The translations under genes were made by a program, and so were the position numbers. Shown in pieces: positions 8,776 through 16,869 of a stretch of DNA of 40,521 nt (position 1 is its first letter; each line of letters opens with the position of its first letter). This stretch comes from an uncultured Agrococcus sp. (GTDB lineage: Bacteria; Actinomycetota; Actinomycetes; Actinomycetales; Microbacteriaceae): contig NZ_CAMEFJ010000015.1 in assembly GCF_945915485.1 (NCBI RefSeq), positions 1-40,521 of the forward strand. The letters run 5' to 3'. The notes beneath the pieces were generated by a model that made no database searches, was not told the origin of the DNA, and was given only the letters and a program-made list of their open reading frames with translations.

Positions 8776-9599
8776 TGGCCGATTTCAAGTCAAGCGTTCC
8801 GAAGACAGGTCGAGTGCTGACCGACGAGCAGACGGTGCAGATCGCCGACGAACTCTCGGAGGCAACGGCCTCCCGTTCCACGATTCCGCTCGTGAGCCCG
8901 CGATTTCCCGGCATGACGGTCGAGGACTCCTACGCGATCCAGGGGCTCTGGCGTCAGCGCCGTGAGGATGCCGGGGGCCGGGTCGTCGGCTTCAAGATCG
9001 GCTTGACGAGTCACGCGATGCAGGAGGCGACGGGCATCGATGAGCCCGACTACGGCGTCATCTTCGCCGACCAGCTCGTTCGTTCGGGCGAGAGCGTCGA
9101 GCACGCGCGCTGGTCGAACGTCCGGGTCGAGGTGGAACTCGCGTTCATCCTGAAGGACCGCCTCGAGGGCACGAACGTGACAGCAGAGGACGTTCTCGCA
9201 GCGACCGAAGTCGTCGTGCCGGCGCTCGAGATCCTCGACTCGCACATCGAACTGAGCGGCAGGACGATCGTCGACACCATCGCCGACAACGCGGCACTCG
9301 GCGCCGTCGTCATCGGCGACCGAGAGGCGGCTCCCCGTGAGCACGACCTCGCCTGGATCGGCGCGACCTGCGCCGTGAACGGTGAGATCATCGAGACCGG
9401 AGTATCCGCCGGCGTCCTCGGGCATCCCGCAGAGAGTGCAGCCTGGCTCGCGAATCGATTCGGGCAGCACGGTCAGGCGATAGAGGCCGGTTCGCTCCTG
9501 CTGGCGGGGTCGTTCACCAGGCCCGTCTGGGTCAGCCCCGGTGACACGGTCCACGCCGAATATCAGCACTTCGGCGCAGTCGAGGTGACGTTCGAATGA
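8775..9599 (+). CDS. hpaH: 2-oxohept-3-ene-1,7-dioate hydratase
   Basis: 274-residue enzyme of the HpaH/MhpD hydratase family, which adds water to 2-oxohept-3-enedioate in the lower homoprotocatechuate pathway. Visible family hallmarks are GRVVGFKIGLTS, the metal-binding ExE in VRVEVELAFIL, the region VVVPALEILDSHIE, and a C-terminal SLLLAGSFTRPVWVSPGDTV. Length is as expected for the family. The ATG shares its A with the hpaD stop codon (TGATG), and the gene end overlaps hpaI by 4 nt, so hpaD-hpaH-hpaI are probably translated in a coupled way. Assignment over MhpD relies on the operon context. Confidence 0.92.
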   Translation: MADFKSSVPKTGRVLTDEQTVQIADELSEATASRSTIPLVSPRFPGMTVEDSYAIQGLWRQRREDAGGRVVGFKIGLTSHAMQEATGIDEPDYGVIFADQLVRSGESVEHARWSNVRVEVELAFILKDRLEGTNVTAEDVLAATEVVVPALEILDSHIELSGRTIVDTIADNAALGAVVIGDREAAPREHDLAWIGATCAVNGEIIETGVSAGVLGHPAESAAWLANRFGQHGQAIEAGSLLLAGSFTRPVWVSPGDTVHAEYQHFGAVEVTFE

Positions 9600-10429
9600 A
9601 GCTCTCACCGGTCTTCCGCGACGTTCTTACCGAGACGGATGGCCCGCTCGTCGGCCTCTGGACCGCCTCGGGATCTCCATGCGCAGCGGAGATCGTCGCC
9701 GGCTCCGGCGCCGACCTGCTGCTCGTCGACGGCGAACACGGCCCGATCGGCATCGATAGCGTCGTACCGATTCTGCAGGCGGTCGCACCGTATGCGGTGA
9801 CGCCGATCGTGCGGCTGCCGTGGAACGACCACGTGTTGATCAAGCAGTTCCTCGACGCGGGCGCGCAGAACGTGCTCGTACCTATGGTCTCCAATGCTGA
9901 GGAAGCGGAGTCCGCGGTGCGCGCTGTGCGATACCCGGGTGCCGCAGGCGAACGCGAAGGGACCCGCGGCATCGGTTCCGCGCTCGCTCGCTCTGCGCGG
10001 TGGGGCCGGGTTCCCGGCTACGTCAACAGTGCGGACCGCTTCGTTTCGCTCACGGTCCAGATCGAGACGGTCGAAGGGGCGCGCAATGCGGCCGAGATCG
10101 CTGCTGTCGACGGGGTCGACGCACTCTTCGTAGGGCCGGCCGACCTCGCGGGCTCGATGGGGCATCCCGGTAACCCTGCGCACCCTGACGTCGTCGCTGC
10201 CGTCGACGGGGTGATCGATGCTGTCAACGCTGCTGGAAAGCCCGTCGGCGTGAACGCGTTCAACCCGGCTGACGCCGATCGTGTGATCGCGCGCGGGGCG
10301 AAGTTCGCGTTCGTTTCAGCCGATGTCACGCTCATGGTGCAGGGGTCGGATGCCGCAGTTGCGTCCTTCCGCGAGCGCCACGGCGCTGAGGTGCTCGGCG
10401 ATACCCGTGGCCCATCCGACACCTACTGA
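9596..10429 (+). CDS. hpaI: 4-hydroxy-2-oxoheptanedioate aldolase
   Basis: 277-residue class II aldolase of the HpcH/HpaI family. It splits 4-hydroxy-2-oxoheptane-1,7-dioate into pyruvate and succinate semialdehyde, the last pathway step. Active-site elements are visible in order: LLVDGEHGP (catalytic His), IVRLPWND (substrate Arg), QIETVEG (metal Glu) and FVGPADLAGSMG (metal Asp). The start overlaps the hpaH stop by 4 nt (ATGA). It is the last gene of the operon and is followed within 20 nt by a long inverted repeat. Family and role agree with all upstream genes. Confidence 0.94.
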   Translation: MKLSPVFRDVLTETDGPLVGLWTASGSPCAAEIVAGSGADLLLVDGEHGPIGIDSVVPILQAVAPYAVTPIVRLPWNDHVLIKQFLDAGAQNVLVPMVSNAEEAESAVRAVRYPGAAGEREGTRGIGSALARSARWGRVPGYVNSADRFVSLTVQIETVEGARNAAEIAAVDGVDALFVGPADLAGSMGHPGNPAHPDVVAAVDGVIDAVNAAGKPVGVNAFNPADADRVIARGAKFAFVSADVTLMVQGSDAAVASFRERHGAEVLGDTRGPSDTY

Positions 10430-10446
10430 TTCCCATTTCAGCCCGC

Positions 10447-10516
10447 CAACTTCTCGGTCGCCTGACGATGGCGATGCGCATTTGCGGCGTGTCGTCGCCC
10501 AGCGACCGAGAAGTTG
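10447..10516. repeat. Interrupted 15-bp inverted repeat at the end of the catabolic operon
   Basis: CAACTTCTCGGTCGC (10447-10461) is the exact reverse complement of GCGACCGAGAAGTTG (10502-10516), with a 40-nt loop that can fold further (GACGA with TCGTC). It fills the space between hpaI and the convergent VOC gene and could terminate both. The long loop and perfect arms also resemble a dispersed palindromic element. Confidence 0.7.
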
Positions 10517-10530
10517 ACGTGTGATGAGGC

Positions 10531-11436
10531 CTAGCGGCTGAGCACGGTGTCGACATCGGCACCGCGAACCGAGACGGTCACCTGGGTGTTCCACGGGTCA
10601 CGGAGACGCACGAATGACGTTTCATCCGCGAACTGGAAGCCGCCGTCCCGCAGCCGCGTGGTCAGCGCATCGAGGTCCTCCCGGCCGGGTACCGTGATCG
10701 CTACGTCGCCGAGACCCAGCGTCGCCGCGCGCGGCCCCACTCCCCCGCTGTTCCACGTGTTCATCGCGACGTGATGGTGGTAGCCGCCTGCGGACGCGAA
10801 CAGCGCCCCCGGATAAGCCGAGACGGTAGTTTCGAAACCGAGCGTATCGACGTAGAAACTCCGTGCCGTTTCGACGTCGCCGACCTGCAGGTGCACGTGG
10901 CCGATTGTCCCATCGCCCTGCGCAACGCTTGCGACGGCGTCCTCCGTCAGATGCTTGCGCAGATACTCGTTCGGGTCGAGGTAGATGGTGTCCATTGCGA
11001 CTCGGTTGCCCGTCCAGTCCCACTGTTCGCGCGGCCGATCCCAGTACAGTTCTATGCCGTTGCCCTCGGGGTCGGTGAAGTAGAAGGCCTCCGACACGAG
11101 GTGGTCGCTCGAGCCCGTGAATCGGCTGCGCGGCTCCTGTGCCGCTTGGTACACGGTCGCCGCCAGTTCCTCCTGCGTCTCGAAGAGGAACGCGGTGTGG
11201 AACAGCCCGGCCTGACGAGGGTCGACGGCGGGAACACCCGGTGTGTGCACGAGTTTCAGCAGCGGCGTGGTGCCGCGCCCGAGAACGCGGTGCAAGGAGC
11301 GGTCGCGCGTCCGCTCCTCGAGCGGTTGCAGCGCAAGGGCTTTCGCGTAGTAGTCGGACATGGTTTCCAGGTCGCCGACATGAAGCGTCACGGCATCCAT
11401 TGCGGTCGCAGCGTGTAGCAGGCGCTCGCTCGTCAT
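10531..11436 (-). CDS. VOC-family extradiol dioxygenase, CatE-like
   Basis: 301-residue protein with two vicinal-oxygen-chelate repeats, like the catechol/hydroquinone 2,3-dioxygenases of the CatE type. Likely metal ligands are His in VTLHVGDL, His in IGHVHLQVGD and Glu in NGIELYWDRP; a second repeat carries YHHHVAMNTW. The start chosen is ATG 11434-11436 because GAGGAG stands 6 nt before it; an upstream in-frame ATG at 11466 would place that ribosome-binding site inside the gene. It is convergent with hpaI and followed by the shared inverted repeat. An AT-rich stretch (TTTAAATTTGAAA, minus strand) just upstream may hold its promoter or operator. It may deal with a different catechol or quinol than HpaD; the substrate is not known. 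Confidence 0.82.
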   Translation of the reverse strand: MTSERLLHAATAMDAVTLHVGDLETMSDYYAKALALQPLEERTRDRSLHRVLGRGTTPLLKLVHTPGVPAVDPRQAGLFHTAFLFETQEELAATVYQAAQEPRSRFTGSSDHLVSEAFYFTDPEGNGIELYWDRPREQWDWTGNRVAMDTIYLDPNEYLRKHLTEDAVASVAQGDGTIGHVHLQVGDVETARSFYVDTLGFETTVSAYPGALFASAGGYHHHVAMNTWNSGGVGPRAATLGLGDVAITVPGREDLDALTTRLRDGGFQFADETSFVRLRDPWNTQVTVSVRGADVDTVLSR

Positions 11437-11486
11437 CTCAATCTCCTCGTGATCAATGTCTTTCAAATTTAAACAACAAGGAGTTC

Positions 11487-11503
11487 GCGGGAGGTATTCC
11501 CGC
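11487..11503 (-). terminator. Candidate terminator of apt
   Basis: GCGGGA and TCCCGC form a 6-bp stem with a 5-nt loop just after the apt stop. On the minus strand it is followed, after a few bases, by the T-rich TTGTTGTTTAAATTTG. The stem is short and the T tract is not immediately adjacent. Confidence 0.4.
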
Positions 11504-11509
11504 TGACGA

Positions 11510-12040
11510 TTACGCAGTGAATACCGAGTGCACGGGTACTTCGTTCGGCAATCGCGCTCGCCCGCCCAACTCCGGCAGCTCCAACAGCACTGCGATGCCG
11601 ACGGGCTCGAGCCCTACGCGGCGCACGAGCGCCGTGGCAGCATCCAGCGTTCCGCCCGTAGCAAGTACGTCATCAAGCAGCAGCACGCTCGAGCCCTCTT
11701 CCACGTCGGCCTGCACTTCTATCGTCGCGGTGTCGTACTCGAGCGCGTAGTCCTCGCTCGCGGCCGGTCTCGGCAGCTTCCCCGATTTGCGTACCGGCAG
11801 AATGCCAACGCCACTGATGGCAGCGGCGACGCCGGCAAGCAGAAAACCGCGAGCCTCCACGCCCGCGACAACATCGAATTCGCCGGCGAATGGCTCCAGC
11901 ATGGCCGAAACGCTCGCCCGCAGGCTCGCGCCGTCCGCGATGAGCGGCGCGACGTCGCGGAACACGACGCCGGGCTGCGGGTAGTCCGGGATCGCTCGGA
12001 TGCGCGATTCCGCGGCTGCGAGTGCGTCGCTGTTGCTCAT
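11510..12040 (-). CDS. apt: Adenine phosphoribosyltransferase
   Basis: 176-residue purine-salvage enzyme that makes AMP from adenine and PRPP in the cytoplasm. The PRPP-binding motif VLLLDDVLATGGT is intact, and the N-terminal RAIPDYPQPGVVFRDVAPL is typical of Apt. The start is ATG 12038-12040, overlapping the stop of the upstream dehydrogenase by 4 nt (ATGA), with no strong ribosome-binding site of its own, so it is probably translated by coupling. An open frame reaching further upstream to 12238 is a shadow of the dehydrogenase. Pairing with an amino-acid dehydrogenase has no obvious metabolic logic. Confidence 0.93.
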   Translation of the reverse strand: MSNSDALAAAESRIRAIPDYPQPGVVFRDVAPLIADGASLRASVSAMLEPFAGEFDVVAGVEARGFLLAGVAAAISGVGILPVRKSGKLPRPAASEDYALEYDTATIEVQADVEEGSSVLLLDDVLATGGTLDAATALVRRVGLEPVGIAVLLELPELGGRARLPNEVPVHSVFTA

Positions 12041-13236
12041 GACACCAGCGTACGCTCGCGGTCCTCGAGCACTGCCAACCGTTCTGCCGAGAGTTGCTGC
12101 GCGGCGCTCCGCAGCGTGGTGCTCTGCTGATCGGCGAGCGTGAATATCTCGCGTGTGAGTTCGCCGAGTCGCTGCTCTACGAGCGCTCTGGACTCCCGCC
12201 AGCTGCCGTCGACATCGCCGAACAGCAGCCACCACCACCAGGCGTTCGTTCCGGAGTTCGCTACGAAGTCGGGCACGACGCGGATGCCGCGTTCGGCAAG
12301 GCTCGCCTCCGCGGAAGCCGTCACGGGCAAGTTCGCGGCCTCAACGACGAAGTCGGCCAACACCGCGCCCTGGTTCTCATCTGTGATCGTGCCCGAGATC
12401 GCGGCGGGAACGAGCACGTCGCACTCGGTTGCCAACCAGGCATCACCCGGTAACTGCTCGACGCGATCGGCGAGCTGCGTCCTGTCGATCGAGCCGAAAC
12501 GATCGCGAGCGCCGAGCATCGCGTCGACGTCAAGTCCCTCTGCGTCGAAGACCATGCCGTCGGCATCGACGATGCCGACAACGCGTACACCGGCTTCTGC
12601 GAGAAAGCGCGCTGTCGCACCTCCCATCGAACCGAACCCCTGCACGATCGCCGTCGTCTCGGCAGCCCGTCGACCACTGCATTCCAGTGCGGTGAGTGCG
12701 GAGACGGCGACACCGAGCCCGCCGACCAGTTCGTCCTGCGCGACACCGTCGACGACGACCTCGAACGCCTCTGCGATGCGTCGGTCGGCTTCTTCCGGGT
12801 CGGGAAGCAACGCCCTCACCGGCGTGATCATGCTGCCCCAGCCGCGCCGTTCGAAGATCTCGTCGAGCACGTCCTGCTGCACACCGAGATCTTCGCCGGC
12901 TGCCCAATACGTGCGGAGGATCGGCCCGAGGCTGTCGAGGAAGCGCTCGAGTACGCCGGGGGCATCCGGTGAACGCGAATCGAAGTCGATGCCGCCCTTT
13001 GCGCCGCCGACAGGAACATAGCGCAGCTCGTTACTGAGATGGATGGCTTCCTTCTTCGTCATGGCGTCAGCCAACCCGCGCACTTCCTCGAGCGTGCATC
13101 CCTTGCGCATTCGCAGTCCGCCGCTCGCGACGCCGCGCAGCAATCGATCGATGACGACGTAGCCGACAGCGTCGGTGTGATCGTCATGCCACGTAACCTC
13201 GAGAAAGGCCGGTCGGTCTGCGACTGCTGTTGGCAT
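12037..13236 (-). CDS. Glu/Leu/Phe/Val-type amino-acid dehydrogenase
   Basis: 399-residue NAD(P)-dependent enzyme that reversibly deaminates an L-amino acid to its 2-oxo acid. Substrate-binding and catalytic motifs are visible (TKKEAIHLSNELRYVPVGGA, then KGGIDF with the catalytic Lys); AAGEDLG and a Rossmann glycine motif QGFGSMGG follow, and later AAISGTIT. The acyl-chain preference (Leu, Val, Phe or Glu) cannot be read reliably from the sequence. GGAGAG precedes ATG 13234-13236. It is first in a two-gene unit with apt (4-nt overlap). The C-terminal half holds an unusual WWWWLLFGD stretch. Confidence 0.85.
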   Translation of the reverse strand: MPTAVADRPAFLEVTWHDDHTDAVGYVVIDRLLRGVASGGLRMRKGCTLEEVRGLADAMTKKEAIHLSNELRYVPVGGAKGGIDFDSRSPDAPGVLERFLDSLGPILRTYWAAGEDLGVQQDVLDEIFERRGWGSMITPVRALLPDPEEADRRIAEAFEVVVDGVAQDELVGGLGVAVSALTALECSGRRAAETTAIVQGFGSMGGATARFLAEAGVRVVGIVDADGMVFDAEGLDVDAMLGARDRFGSIDRTQLADRVEQLPGDAWLATECDVLVPAAISGTITDENQGAVLADFVVEAANLPVTASAEASLAERGIRVVPDFVANSGTNAWWWWLLFGDVDGSWRESRALVEQRLGELTREIFTLADQQSTTLRSAAQQLSAERLAVLEDRERTLVS

Positions 13237-13370
13237 CGTCTCTCCATCTAGTTCTGTACGAAGTTCGAGATCGTTTGGGTCGGCTCAGCACGGGGTTACC
13301 GCGGGCGCGCAGCAGCGAGCATCCTACGGGGAGACAGGGGCCTCCCGAAGCGGGGATATCGGCTCGATGA

Positions 13371-13670
13371 TCAGCGGGAAGCTTCTGCGAACTCGTCGAG
13401 ATCGACCGTCGTGTCGACCTGATTCGTCTTTCGCCAACGGCGTATGTACTCGATGTTGCGCTCCCGCTGCTCGCTCTTGAGGCCGAACGAGAACCAGGCG
13501 ATCATCCCGATGGGCCCGGTCGCCAGCAACACGAGGAGCCACGTGAGCTTCGCGTACATGCCGTACAGCGAGCTGACCGCCTGCACGAGCGCCGTGACCA
13601 GCAGCACTGCGAAGACGGTCGCAGCGATAACGAGCATGATGATGACGAGCGTGTCGGCGTATGCACCCAT
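13371..13670 (-). CDS. Small PLDc_N-type two-helix membrane protein
   Basis: 99 residues. Helix 1 spans about residues 6-36 and helix 2 about 42-64, which includes LLATGPIGMIAWFSFG, close to the pattern of PLD nuclease N-terminal (PLDc_N) domains. A basic tail follows (KSEQRERNIEYIRRWRKT). Stand-alone proteins of this kind are common in Actinobacteria and have no established function. The start follows AGGATGGAA. It is co-directional with the dehydrogenase/apt unit 134 nt downstream but probably separate. The 262 nt upstream, to the DyP gene, show no convincing gene or strong hairpin. Confidence 0.75.
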   Translation of the reverse strand: MGAYADTLVIIMLVIAATVFAVLLVTALVQAVSSLYGMYAKLTWLLVLLATGPIGMIAWFSFGLKSEQRERNIEYIRRWRKTNQVDTTVDLDEFAEASR

Positions 13671-13932
13671 GCTTCCATCCTATAGGTGCGGCAAGACCGC
13701 GAGTTCCTACGAGAACGCGGCGGCGCTCCGTGTGCTCGACAAGCCAGGACGTGCTGCAGCCGACTCCTGCAGGACCTTCGGGACTCGAGCCGAGACTCCC
13801 GGGCCGGGTCCGAGTTGCGCTGCTCCGGAAGCAGCACGGTGCGCTGAACCGCTCCCCGGGTGCTGGGAAGCGGCTCAGCCACCGAACCTGTGCCACGCGT
13901 GCCCCGCAGCCGGGCACCCGTGAAGAGCTCGC

Positions 13933-15129
13933 CTACTCCAGCAGCGTCTCCCCTACGTACCCTCCTTCCTGACAGCCGGGTGGAATCGCGAAGACCGACG
14001 AGCCGATGGGTGTCGTCCAGAGATTGAGGAGATCGAGTTCCTCGAGCCTGCGCTGCAGCGGCACGAACTGCGCGTCGACGTCGGCCTGGAACGACATGAA
14101 CAGCTGACCGCTGTTCTCATCTCCACCGCCCTCAGGGGGATCGTCGTAGTTGTACCCGCGCCGGAAGATGCGCTCTCGCGGGTCGTCGCTGCGAGCCCTC
14201 CGAGCGTGCGCGTACGGCGGAATGACGGGCCGCCCTCCCGCGTCCGTCGCCGATAGATCCAAGGCGTCGTGCTCTTCTTCGCCCGTCAATGGTGCTCCGT
14301 TATCGAGCCGTCTGCCGACCGACAGCTCTCGGTCACTGCGACCGACGTGATCCCAGGTGTCGAGATCCATACGGATGCGCCGCAGCACGAGTGACGTTCC
14401 GCCGGCGAGCCAGCCGTCGTTCGACCACACGACGTAGTCGAAGTCATCCGTCCCCGGCACCGTATTCCCCGTGCCGTCGACCTGACCGAACAGATTTCTC
14501 ATGGTCACGCCCGGTTTGAAGGTGCCGTGACTGTGACGGAATCCGCGCTGCTGCCAACGCGGAGCTGCAAACCCGCGGGTGTCCTTGACGATCATGCGCA
14601 CGGCGTGCGCGGCGGTCGTCGGATCATCGCTCGCGACCTGCACGAAGAAGTCACCGTGCGAATACTCCTCTTGCAGCGCATCGATCCTGAAGCTCGGAAG
14701 CGGCGCGAGCCATGCCGGCGCGCTTCCTTCAGCCCGCGTGACGAATTCGGGCCCGAATCCGAACGTGATCGTGAGACGTGCGGGATGCAGAGCGAGTTCC
14801 GGCTCCGAGTCCGCGAGCGCCGGGATGCCCTGCGTCAGTCGCGCCGCATCGTCGGTGAGGATGCTCATCATGCGCCGCAGCGCCGCTTTGTCGGTCTCTT
14901 CGCGAAGGTCGAACGCGAGGAGCGTCGCGTATGCCTGCGCGTCGGTCGCGATACCGGCTTGGTGAGCGCCGAAGAACGGCTCCACCGTCTCTCCGTGCGG
15001 CGCTTCCGCCGCACTTTGCGCTGCGAGCACGGCGCGGTCCGCGCCGATCCCGATCGCCACTCCCGCCGTGGCGGCGGCAGCCCCTCCCAGGAGGAACTGC
15101 CGCCGACTCGGAGAACCCGACTCAGCCAT
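13933..15129 (-). CDS. Tat-exported DyP-type haem peroxidase
   Basis: 398 residues. It starts with a Tat signal (SRRQFLLGG plus an alanine-rich stretch), so it is exported folded with haem. The DyP signature GQVDG is present with catalytic Asp218, and the likely proximal haem ligand His308 lies in PPYAHARRA. The distal Arg is in IFRRGYNYD. It belongs near the EfeB/secreted group of DyP peroxidases, which oxidise dyes and phenolics and, in EfeUOB systems, help iron uptake; no efeU or efeO is visible here. The ATG shares its A with the stop of the PCuAC gene (TAATG), so the two are coupled. Confidence 0.92.
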   Translation of the reverse strand: MAESGSPSRRQFLLGGAAAATAGVAIGIGADRAVLAAQSAAEAPHGETVEPFFGAHQAGIATDAQAYATLLAFDLREETDKAALRRMMSILTDDAARLTQGIPALADSEPELALHPARLTITFGFGPEFVTRAEGSAPAWLAPLPSFRIDALQEEYSHGDFFVQVASDDPTTAAHAVRMIVKDTRGFAAPRWQQRGFRHSHGTFKPGVTMRNLFGQVDGTGNTVPGTDDFDYVVWSNDGWLAGGTSLVLRRIRMDLDTWDHVGRSDRELSVGRRLDNGAPLTGEEEHDALDLSATDAGGRPVIPPYAHARRARSDDPRERIFRRGYNYDDPPEGGGDENSGQLFMSFQADVDAQFVPLQRRLEELDLLNLWTTPIGSSVFAIPPGCQEGGYVGETLLE

Positions 15130-15704
15130 TAATGGTCACCGCTGTCGTCGTGGTCATGATCGTCACCGTGCTCATCGCTGTCGTGATCGCCACCGTGCTC
15201 ATCGTGTTCGTCCCCGTACGGCTCATTACCACCGGGGAAGTCCTTGACCGTCGCTTCGATCGTGAGCGGCTCACCTTCGTCGAAGTGCACGGTGACCGTG
15301 ACCGTGTCTCCCGCGAGCAACTCGTCGTGCAACCCCATGAACATGAAGTGGTCGCCTCCTGGCTCGAGTACGAGGGTCTCGCCGGCCGGGATCGTGAAGC
15401 CTCCCTCGATCTCCTGCATGATCATGTTGCCGCTGTCGTCCTCGACCATCTCGTGCATTTCGACGGTGTCCGCGACTTCGGTTTCGATGCTGTCGATGAG
15501 CAGATCCGAGCCCGTCGTGTTCTCGATTTCGCCGAACATGGCGGTCATGTCGCCCGCTTCGGATCTCACCCACGGGTCTGTGACCGTCAGTTCCTCTTCG
15601 GCGGTTGCCGAGCATCCGGCCAGCGCGAATCCGCCGAGCGCGAGCCCTGTGACGCTGATCGCCATCAACTTGTTGATGCGTGTGTTCTTGATGTTCTTCT
15701 GCAT
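15129..15704 (-). CDS. PCuAC-family copper-binding lipoprotein with His-rich tail
   Basis: 191 residues. A lipoprotein signal ends at LAGC (lipid-modified Cys31), placing it on the outer face of the membrane. The PCuAC copper site is present: MHEM, then a distal Met (NMIM) and GGDHFMFMG, matching the H(M)x10Mx21HxM scheme that binds Cu(I)/Cu(II) and delivers it to extracytoplasmic cuproenzymes. After residue about 160 comes a tail rich in His and Asp (DEHDEHGGDHD and onward), likely additional metal binding. It is the first gene of the unit with the DyP peroxidase; the membrane protein gene 236 nt upstream runs the same way. Confidence 0.92.
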   Translation of the reverse strand: MQKNIKNTRINKLMAISVTGLALGGFALAGCSATAEEELTVTDPWVRSEAGDMTAMFGEIENTTGSDLLIDSIETEVADTVEMHEMVEDDSGNMIMQEIEGGFTIPAGETLVLEPGGDHFMFMGLHDELLAGDTVTVTVHFDEGEPLTIEATVKDFPGGNEPYGDEHDEHGGDHDSDEHGDDHDHDDSGDH

Positions 15705-15839
15705 GTTTTCGCTTTCGTTCGTCGCCTACGCGACCGTTTCGGATGCGGTGCATCCGTGATTCCATACCCGTACGATGCGCTGCTGACAGCACGATCGCAG
15801 CGGAATGACCTACTCGCCCTAGCGAGCGGCCCTGAACGG

Positions 15840-15876
15840 CGTCGGCTAGCGCACCCGCGTGCGAGGCATGCCGACG
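15840..15876 (-). terminator. Hairpin between the membrane protein and PCuAC genes
   Basis: CGTCGGC (15840-15846) pairs with GCCGACG (15870-15876), with an inner GCAC/GTGC stem. It lies 64 nt after the stop of the upstream minus-strand gene and could end or attenuate that transcript before the PCuAC promoter. There is no T run. Confidence 0.4.
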
Positions 15877-15940
15877 AATGAAGATGAGACCGCGCTGCCG
15901 GCAGCGTCGCATTGAACGGCTGAACTACCGACGGGGGCCC

Positions 15941-16576
15941 TTACGCGATCGAGCGAGGCGGACCTCGGTAGGCGTGCACGGGCAGGAGTTCCTTCGCAGC
16001 AGGCTCGCGAGGCTGCTCCGTGACGATCGGGATGCTCAGAGCATCCGGTTTCTCCGGCACGGGAACGAGTACGAGAGCGGCGCGCGCGAAACCCATGACC
16101 CTTCTGCCGATGCGGAGTATCGCCCTGAGCGCGACTTCACCGTAGAAGAGCCCCGCCACCGTGACGGCGGCGGCAAGGGCGTGAGCCAGCATCATCGCCG
16201 GGCTGTCTGCGAACAGGAAGTGCGAGTGATCGTGCACCGCACCACTTCCCTGCGCAACGGTCTCGGCCGCGATGGGTGCCCCGTGATGCGCGTGCCCACT
16301 CTGGATTGTCAACGTAGCCGTTCCGAACATGAAGAGCGCGTGAAAGAGCAGCTGGCTGACGACGACGGATGCGCTGAGGCCCAGCAGCGAAAGCTTGCGT
16401 CCGGCGAGGAGCGTACACACGGGCAGCGCTATCGCGAGCGGAACGATGATGCCGAGCGCGCCCGGCACATCCGCTCCGGCGGCGATGTGCGACATGAGAG
16501 CGACGAACGTCGCGAACGAGGCAGTTATCGCCCCTCGCAGTGCTCTCAGGTGTCGGTGCTCCATCATCACCTTCAT
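15941..16576 (-). CDS. Integral membrane protein with His-rich loops, unknown function
   Basis: 211 residues with about five predicted helices (near residues 13-33, 40-58, 64-88, 127-146 and 150-165). Histidines cluster in the loop between helices 3 and 4 (SGHAHHG and VHDHSHF), with further Met and His residues near the membrane (LMSH, MMEHRH). This composition and its place just upstream of a PCuAC lipoprotein and a DyP peroxidase suggest a role in copper handling, but no named family could be recognised with certainty. The start is ATG at 16574-16576; a second in-frame Met lies a few codons further in. Confidence 0.7.
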   Translation of the reverse strand: MKVMMEHRHLRALRGAITASFATFVALMSHIAAGADVPGALGIIVPLAIALPVCTLLAGRKLSLLGLSASVVVSQLLFHALFMFGTATLTIQSGHAHHGAPIAAETVAQGSGAVHDHSHFLFADSPAMMLAHALAAAVTVAGLFYGEVALRAILRIGRRVMGFARAALVLVPVPEKPDALSIPIVTEQPREPAAKELLPVHAYRGPPRSIA

Positions 16577-16869
16577 TATCCATCGAAAACCGCCCTGCCG
16601 CGAGGAGAAGAGGCGGTTCCACGGAGGCCGAAAGAGTGCGCTTCCCGGAGACCCGCAGAGTATAACGCAGTCACGGTCAATTGGTAACCACCCGGCAACA
16701 CGATGATTCCCTTGCTACGTTCGGGGGCATCAGGGCGGCTGGACCACTTCAGCGGCCCCGTGATGAACACGCAAACCGATCGGAGGCAAGGAGCGCCGGA
16801 GGCGAATTTCGCGCAACAACGGCACCGGGGCCCGGTCGATTTCGGATGTGAAGGACAAGGAGCAGGGAA

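Noticed and set aside
13671-13932. Possible extra gene in the 262-nt gap between the PLDc_N and DyP genes
   Set aside because: Open frames on both strands are low-complexity shadows without start signals or family similarity. Only a weak 7-bp inverted pair with a long loop was seen.
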